From assembly GCA_033064195.1 (NCBI GenBank), contig JARBJD010000032.1, positions 186,001 to 250,000 of the forward strand: a stretch of 64,000 nt of DNA, given 5' to 3'. Source of the DNA: Blattamonas nauphoetae (lineage: Eukaryota; Preaxostyla; Oxymonadida). The position numbers and the translations under genes were made by a program. Each line of letters begins with the position of its first letter. The stretch's first letter is position 1. This document shows positions 57,579 through 64,000 of this stretch, piece after piece. The notes beneath the pieces were generated by a model. The model saw nothing but the letters and a program-made list of their open reading frames with translations, was not told the DNA's origin and made no database searches.

Positions 57579-60500
57579 ATGCGTTTTGGGGAAATTCTAA
57601 GCCGACAAGACACAACAGAAAGACGCGCTCAATCAGCACTGAAGCAATCACAGTCAATGTCTTGCCCTGTATGCTCGTTTCTCTGACACTCACCAATATC
57701 TCTATCAGCTTGATAGGGTCATCAAACTTGAGCAGGAAATTCAGCGTTTACAAGTTACGATCGAATCACTCCTCGATGTAATGGCCATAAAAGTTGATCA
57801 ATGCGTTGACAGTGCAATTACTCGGACAAAAAAGGACCTTGAATTGTTTGTCACAGCTGAATTGTGCAAGCAAAGAGCCACACCTCTGAAAAATCAATCG
57901 GTTTTCGGACATCATTTTTCTTCAATTATCACAATGATCACCATCTGAAACTATTCATTTTTCTCCATTTTTTGCATTTTCTACCTTTTCTTTGTTGTTC
58001 CTCATCTTTTGTGGGATATCTCTCAGAAATCTTCAACACAAGACCTTCCAGTCACCATCGTTTCTCCAGATACCGTAGATGCACGACTTCAGGAATTACT
58101 TGCTCGACCATTCGATTCTGATTCCCCCTTTTTTCCACTTTTTTCGTCCTTCAAAACAGAGATTCAAGAACTCACACGATCATCCCAAACTAGAAGACGA
58201 CAATTCAAGAATCAAAATCCAAATCAACCGGAAGAAAACGATGCATGCCCACGGAATGACACAGACTCATCCAGTGATGTCCGTGAGGAAGAGCTGAACA
58301 ACGAGATTCATGAACAAACAGTCCCTGCCAATGGCCACATCAACCTTGCCTTGGGAGACGTCATTTCTGAGATATTCCCTGTTTCTGAATTGCTCCTTTC
58401 TCAGAATTCTGCCGACAAGAGCCACCTGTCCACTGTCTGTACAATCTCGGAGGAACGGATTAACGAGCTTGTTGATCGTCGACTGACTGATATTCTGGCT
58501 CATTCGATCGATCTTGATCGAGTGTCGTCCGAATTTAATCTTAATGAAACAACAGACACCATCCGATCACTCTTCATCACAAACTCACGAATCAACAAAG
58601 CAATTGAGCAATACCACAATCTGAACACCGAAAAGAGTCAACCAAAAGCCAATCCCGATGAGCCAAAGCATCGTGTCATCAAATATCCACTTACTACTGC
58701 AGCAAGTCAGCCGGACTTTGCCGTCATCACTTTCGAGGCTCCTGCCCATAGATTTTCGCCTGGATCATCACCTGCGACTCCTGGACATTCACGTTCCAAA
58801 ACTGCCTTCAATTTTCCGTCAAAATCCCCGTTTTCATCCGATGAGTCAGTCATCACTGAACTAACCATTGAAAGTCCTGTGGACACTCTTCAAACGAACA
58901 ATAAACAAGAAGCTGACACTGTCTCTTCTTCACACGATAACTTCGAAAAACAACTACGGGCGCTCGATCAAGAACTTGACGAAATCAAAAACCAAAGCGA
59001 TTCTGAAGATTTTGTCATCTATGACCCTCCTCCACAAAACAAGTCGTACAACAAGTCAAATTTCAATCAAGAACCCGATTCTGTGCAGGACCCCACAGAT
59101 CCAGCCACAACCAAACAAATGGACATTGTTCACGTCCTTACTGAGAACAACCAGAAAAGGACAGACCTTCTCTCAACTATTCTCACTCATCGGCTTTTTT
59201 CTGTTTTTGATGAGCTTGGAATGACTCTTCTCCGAACCATTCTCAACATGGTTCATTCCAACGGATCTTCAGCCCCAACATCTTCAGTTGCAAATGCACC
59301 AGTTACTAAACCGACATCTCCTGGCGAATATCCAAGTGATATGAGCAATTTTACGTCATTCAGTGATGGATCAGTCTCTACAGCCATAACATTTCCTTCA
59401 GAATACGATCTTCAGGTTGGATCTGAGCTAAGCCTGACGGATGCCAAAGATATTGAACGGCAGCGCCAGAAATTCCATTATTGGACGACCAAACTCCGAA
59501 AAGAACACGAATCACGTTCGGCCAAGAGAAACTCAGAGAATGGGGAGGTTGAGGACCTCAGTCCACTTTCTGATTCTGATCAGACGCCAATTAGTTTTGA
59601 TTCAATCTCGATTTCGACGACTGATGGGGGGAGGGGGGATGATTTAGGATCAGAATTCTCGAAAGAAGAATCACGCAATTTTCCAGTCATCCCGCAACTT
59701 CCGATCCACAACCCACAAAAGAACCCTTTTCCAGGCAAATCTAAGCATCCTCTTCGTCGGGGAACAGTGTCAAAGCACCGTTCGAAAGGAAGGAGGCAGG
59801 TATGGAGAATGTTGTGTCATCGGATTGTGAATGACCTATTGTTGTTATGATTGAGCTCCTGTCTTTCATGAATCATTATTTTTCCTTTTTTTCTCTTCCT
59901 AGTCTTACCAATATCCTGAAATGCAAAGTGGACCCAAGTTACTCCTCTCAATCCCATCCCGCCTCACCACCCCTCCTGCCACGCCCCATTTCCTCGATCG
60001 AAACACCGCCGGACGGTATCCCATATTTTCCCACTTATTCTCTTCCTTTTCCTCATATCCTCTCCATCCAGCGACGGTCACGAATCAACCGGCAAACTCC
60101 TCCTGGAAGAAGTCATGCGAGATGCCGAACATCGCAAACAAAACCACACCACCCTCAATCCCAACCACGACCCCACAGCCAGCGTCGGAAGCATCACAGA
60201 CCAGTCGGAAGAGGGATCAATTCAGCATAGTCAGCACCAGCTCAGCGAGACCATAAACAGTGGAATCTATCGCAATCTCCAAATCGAGGCAGGGTCGGCA
60301 CGGAGAAGCTCGCTGACGAACTCCATTGATCCCCACACTGGCCTGATCCATCAAAATGTGGGCTTGTCTGACATCCGGTCCAACGGAAAGGCGTCCCCTA
60401 ATTTGTTTCTGGAGGGGTCGCCGCTCTGTTCGCCTGGAACCAGTCAGCTTGAGCCTTCAACAGTCCGACATATCCCATCCCAAACGTCACCTCCTCGCTT

Positions 60501-61548
60501 GGCGATGTTGGTGTCACCGAAAGCATCGAGACGGAATGCGATGAAGTTCAATTCTCCTCTTTCACCGCCTCCACACCCGTTCAACCCAATCGTTGATAAC
60601 AAGGACTCCCTCCCGTCGTCTTCAAGTTCGTCCAAGTCGAATCTCGACGCTAAAGTGTCCACATCGACACTTCGGATGCGACAGGCGAAGAAGGGAAGGA
60701 AGAGCGCGTCACCGAAAACGAAGTTGGATTTTCCGGTTCAACCTCGATTATCACAACCAACCAACGAGGGATCGTCTCGTTTCACACTCTCTGACAACGA
60801 ATCTGGGATGTTCGCACACGACCGCGCTTCCGTGTCGTCTCCAAGCTCAAATGCCATTCCACACATCCAGACAAGCCAGTCAACACCACATCTCGCTGTG
60901 TATCAGGCAGACAACATCGACGCCCCTGCCCTGAGCGAGCGATTGACGAAGAGTCAGATGCGACGAGCAAAGAAACGCGAGTTGATCGGAGAGCCTTCCG
61001 AGAACAGCTCGTCTCAATCAACGTCAGCGCGGATGGGGCCGACTGTGACATCAACAGACGTCACCCCACCCGACTCGTGGTCGCTGGAACACCAAGTCAC
61101 ACAGAGCAAAGTGAGCACGGGAAACGCGGATTTCGTTGAGGGGTTGGGGATGAAAGTGCAACGGCTGACGGAGGGTATGGTGGAAGCGGAAGGAATGGAA
61201 GATCCTGAGATTGATTCGGAGGCGGGAGAAGCCGTTGAGATTGATGAAATCGACGAAGCCGGCACAATCGGACAGTTGAAAACAGAAAAAGCACGAAACA
61301 CAAGAAAGGGGAAGAAAAAGAAGCAGAAAAAGAAGAAGACGAGACTGACCGAAAGCGACAACGCCCTCCCAACTATCAACAACGGCATGAAGCTGCCCGT
61401 GTCAGTGGAGACGCGGGACCTGCCGTCCACGCAGCCAACCTCTTCTTCGTCTCTCCCTCCGCCTCTGCAGGGTCATTCGTTGTCCACTCCGCCCTCGCTG
61501 AGCAACCAACACGGCCCTCCCGTCTCGCCTGCGACAGACGTGTCGTAG
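57579..61548 (+). CDS. Coiled-coil and low-complexity protein, 5 exons
   Basis: Exons 57579-57668, 57709-57900, 58027-59799, 59903-60015 and 60072-61548 join in frame to give 1214 residues. Introns are 40, 126, 103 and 56 nt. The first begins GTATGC, the second GTTTTC (weak donor), and the third and fourth GTATGG and GTATCC. The N-terminus has a coiled coil (LDRVIKLEQEIQRLQVTIES). The middle and C-terminal parts are Ser/Pro-rich and disordered, with basic patches (MRQAKKGRK, SQMRRAKKREL, KGKKKKQKKKK) and an acidic stretch near 61200. The basic repeats suggest binding to nucleic acid or tubulin, but I recognise no domain and assign no function. Confidence 0.75.
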
Positions 61549-61854
61549 TTGAATGTCTAGCAGTCTCCACGCAGCTCATCTTCTCGGTCATACTTTATTT
61601 TCCTTCTTTTCTCCTTTTTTACCTTTTCCGTCAACAAGCGTTTCAATTCAAATTTGCGGTGATTTTATCGGAGAAGAAATCAACGCGGATTTTTTTATCT
61701 TTGTTCTCAATCTGTCATAGTTCTGTTAATTCCTTTCACAATACTTCAACAATTACTTCACAGTTTTGATAAATTCAACAACTTGTGTTTTTCGGTCATT
61801 GATTGACAGAAGTTCTCTTCTCACAAATGATTTGTGTAGATCTCGAAAAACCAA
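61549..61854. other. Intergenic, AT-rich
   Basis: About 300 bp between the coiled-coil gene and tRNA-Trp. It is T-rich (TTTTCTCCTTTTTTACC near 61608), consistent with a 3' untranslated region; nothing else is seen. Confidence 0.4.
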
Positions 61855-61927
61855 GACTCCTTGGCGCAATAGGTAGCGCGTGAGACTCCAGATCTCAAGG
61901 TTGGGCGTTCAATTCGCTCAGGGGTCA
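61855..61927 (+). tRNA. tRNA-Trp (CCA)
   Basis: The 73-nt cloverleaf has acceptor GACTCCT paired with AGGGGTC (one G-U), D stem GCGC/GCGC, anticodon stem TGAGA/TCTCA with loop CTCCAGA (anticodon CCA at 61888-61890), T stem GGGCG/CGCTC with loop TTCAATT, and discriminator A. Boxes A and B are intact and there is no intron. It sits between two plus-strand protein genes. Confidence 0.93.
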
Positions 61928-61933
61928 TTTTTT
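61928..61933 (+). terminator. Pol III terminator of tRNA-Trp
   Basis: Six T residues follow the discriminator base directly, with a second T4 four bases on, the usual Pol III stop signal. Confidence 0.75.
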
Positions 61934-62136
61934 GTTTTACCATTGTTTTCCCCAAAATCGCCATATATCACTTTTCCTGTCGTATATATGGTCTCTCATT
62001 TCTCTTGTGCAGTTTGTGCATGTATTTTTTCAATACAAAGGAGAAAAAACCACAACAAAAGAAATTGAATTGATCGACTTGTCATCCTTAATTTATCGGA
62101 ATTTTCTATCATAATTCCGTGCAGGTGTCCCGACTC

Positions 62137-64000
62137 ATGACAACTTTGTCCACTTCCGCTGATTGTTCATATACATCCAACCTCTTCCGAGAATCACCTC
62201 CTCTTCTCCAACTCCCGCTTTCTCAATCTACACAGATAAATTCTCTCTTCTTTGAGGTTTAATCTCCAAATTTGATCATTATATTTCCATTTCGCATCAT
62301 TAGACGACATCTAAATCAACTATTCCTTGGATTCAAACGTCTCAATCTTCGGACGTCTTCTCAGTACTCGGTCATGAGACACCTGTTCACCAAATTCAGC
62401 GACTTGTTGGCACATCCATATCTAAGCAAAATTTCCTGCATTTCTTGTTTCAACAGTCTCTCTCTCTTCTTTTCTCGATTGTTTTGTTCTGTCTCAGGGA
62501 TCATTCACAAGAAGCATCAATCATAAAGACACTCTTTCTAAAGCACGCTCCTCATATTCCTTTTTTCGATAATGACTCTCAAACCGTGCGGAGACTCGAG
62601 AGTGACTCACAGGATTTGATCGATTATCCTGATGAGGTTTCACATCGTTTTGTCACCGTTCTAAGCCTGCTACCGACAATTTGGGGTGTTTTTGATCAAA
62701 AAGACTCTGTTATCTTGCTCTCTTATCCGTCGAGATTCACAATCTTCAACATCCTCAGGTCATCACCTCGATTTCTCCAACCATCACATACTCCTGCGAG
62801 GATCCGAGAAATCCAACCTTTCCCTCCTGATTCAAACGGCTGTTCAAGTGATTATCTCATGGAAGTCTCAACATACAACATATATCCTTCACTACTCAAT
62901 AATCCTCTAATCAACAAATCGAGCGTCACACCGAAGCAATCAAAGACAGCTCAATACCCAATCCTCGGAAAAGAGTCTATTGATAGAGCAGTATCCATGA
63001 ATGAGGGACGACAAACTGCTTTTTCTGGAAAGCAAGCGGATACAGACAGCGGAATTATCTCGTCTCAGCCTCTTCAAATCAACCAGAATATTCCAGCCAA
63101 TAATCGACTAAACCGCTTACTCGTTATTTTTCATCAGATTTTCTCCATTTTAAAGGATTTTCGTTCGCTATCCATCTCCCATGGCGCCATCGACAGTAAC
63201 AATGTCCATCTGTCGTTCGATGGAATTATTGTGCGGATCAACGGTTGGAAATCCTTGTCAAATGTGCATTCGGACGAACGATTCCAACACCATACAAAGG
63301 AAACTTGTTCAAATATCCTCGCACCATCCACAATCAAAGAAATCCGTTCATATCATCCAGTTCGCTCGCTCGTAGAACAATGGGGTCGAGAAGAGATAGA
63401 TACGTACACATACTTGATTGCACTGAATGCATTAGCAGGAAGAACATTAAATGGCGATCCCTCAGCACATCCCGCCTTCCCTTGGATTATCAACCTAAGC
63501 AATCAGAAAAACGGAGGAAAGTCTCTCCACCCGATCAACCAACGCTCTATTCCTGGCTCCCCCATATCATCTTTGTCTCTATCCGATAGCCACGAGAGAT
63601 ATCAGGAGACTCGCTGGGAATGGCGAGATTTGAAGCTAAGCAAATGGAGAGAGATCAGAAGAGACATGCAAGTCGACCACGCGTTCAAGTCGATGCTTTC
63701 CATCAAACAAAACCCTTCTGTGGCGTTGAAATCGTTCTACCCACAAGCCTCTCCAACCATCCTCACCTCATTTCCATCCTCGCCATCGTTCACGGCATTC
63801 CCACAACACCCACCCGAATCAGGCCCAGGCAGCTCGTTCACTCAACCCCTCCCACACCACATCTCCGATATCCTCTCCGACCACTCCTTCCTCACGTACA
63901 CCGCACGCCGCCAACCCATCAATGTTCTCCAACGCTTCGTCCGCGCCGAGTTCAACCCCCTCGAATACCCCGCGTCAATCTCCGATCTGTACGACAACAC
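62137..64000 (+). CDS. BEACH-domain protein, N-terminal part, runs off the window
   Basis: Exon 1 (62137-62256, MTTLSTSADCSYTSNLFRES onward) joins exon 2 (from 62304) across a 47-nt intron (GTTTAA...CATTAG) in phase 0; the frame is then open to the window end, about 605 residues. A PH-like stretch (VHLSFDGIIVRING near 63215) precedes a clear BEACH start from about residue 397: LVEQWGREEIDTYTYLIALN, ALAGRT, HPAFPWIIN. The next BEACH blocks (WRDLKLSKWREIRRDM, then RQPINVLQRFVRAEFNPLEY) are separated by a Ser/Pro-rich insertion (about 63720-63860) that is unusual within BEACH. BEACH proteins are scaffolds in lysosome, autophagy and membrane traffic. WD repeats, if present, lie beyond the window. 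Confidence 0.8.

Noticed and set aside
18085-61548. Alternative genetic code with TAA/TAG as glutamine, as in some oxymonads
   Set aside because: Long frames end at TAG (34210, 17914, 61548), TAA (12987) and TGA (14245, 55977), and conserved proteins read through without in-frame TAA or TAG.

Overview
The window is nuclear DNA of a eukaryotic microbe. Protein genes are interrupted by very short GT-AG introns (31 to 126 nt where I could phase both exons), there is a canonical Pol III tRNA-Trp gene, and TAA, TAG and TGA all end genes, so the code is standard. The gene set (giant HECT ubiquitin ligase, BEACH protein, PHAF1/C16orf70 homologue, prokaryote-like UROD-family protein, serine-rich beta-helix-like surface proteins, an ARM/HEAT-like protein of a type I recall from the oxymonad Blattamonas) suggests an anaerobic metamonad, probably an oxymonad or other preaxostylan. 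That assignment rests on memory of family style, not on a search.

Layout. 1-11.2 kb is a transposon-riddled locus: a 24-bp minisatellite, then one long minus-strand surface-protein-like gene (gene A, about 0.46-11.2 kb). Gene A is interrupted by a 2.46-kb Mutator-like element (8532-10987, 9-bp target-site duplication), a 1.1-kb foldback element (5845-6948, 8-bp duplication) and a 2.6-kb hAT-like element (2446-5054, 8-bp duplication) that sits inside an older dispersed repeat. 11.8-37.5 kb is dense and almost repeat-free: an ARM-like gene, the UROD-family gene, an FxPxIN-repeat protein gene, a 16-kb gene for a 5364-residue HECT/UBR-box ubiquitin ligase, and a convergent serine-rich gene.

37.5-54.3 kb is a second mobile-element-rich zone: a 4.1-kb hAT-like element (40002-44145) carrying an RME-8-like gene fragment, a nest of AT-rich MITEs (45.5-47.2 kb), a large purine-rich minisatellite (47.8-48.4 kb), a partial second surface-protein gene (gene B) apparently paralogous to gene A, an uninterrupted copy of the dispersed repeat (51.3-51.86 kb), and a third hAT-like element (52042-54339). 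54.5-64 kb is dense again: the PHAF1 homologue, a secreted protein, a 1214-residue coiled-coil/low-complexity protein, tRNA-Trp, and the start of a BEACH-domain gene that runs off the window.

The most unusual content is the set of three elements that share the terminus TAGGCATGGGCA and 8-bp target-site duplications but carry different cargo (Kelch-like, RME-8-like, unrecognised), two of them with a tRNA-like module just inside one end. I see no transposase for them here. They look like non-autonomous hAT-like elements that capture host gene pieces. The housekeeping genes point to ubiquitin signalling and membrane/autophagy traffic (HECT-UBR ligase, PHAF1, BEACH), but nothing shows they act as one pathway.
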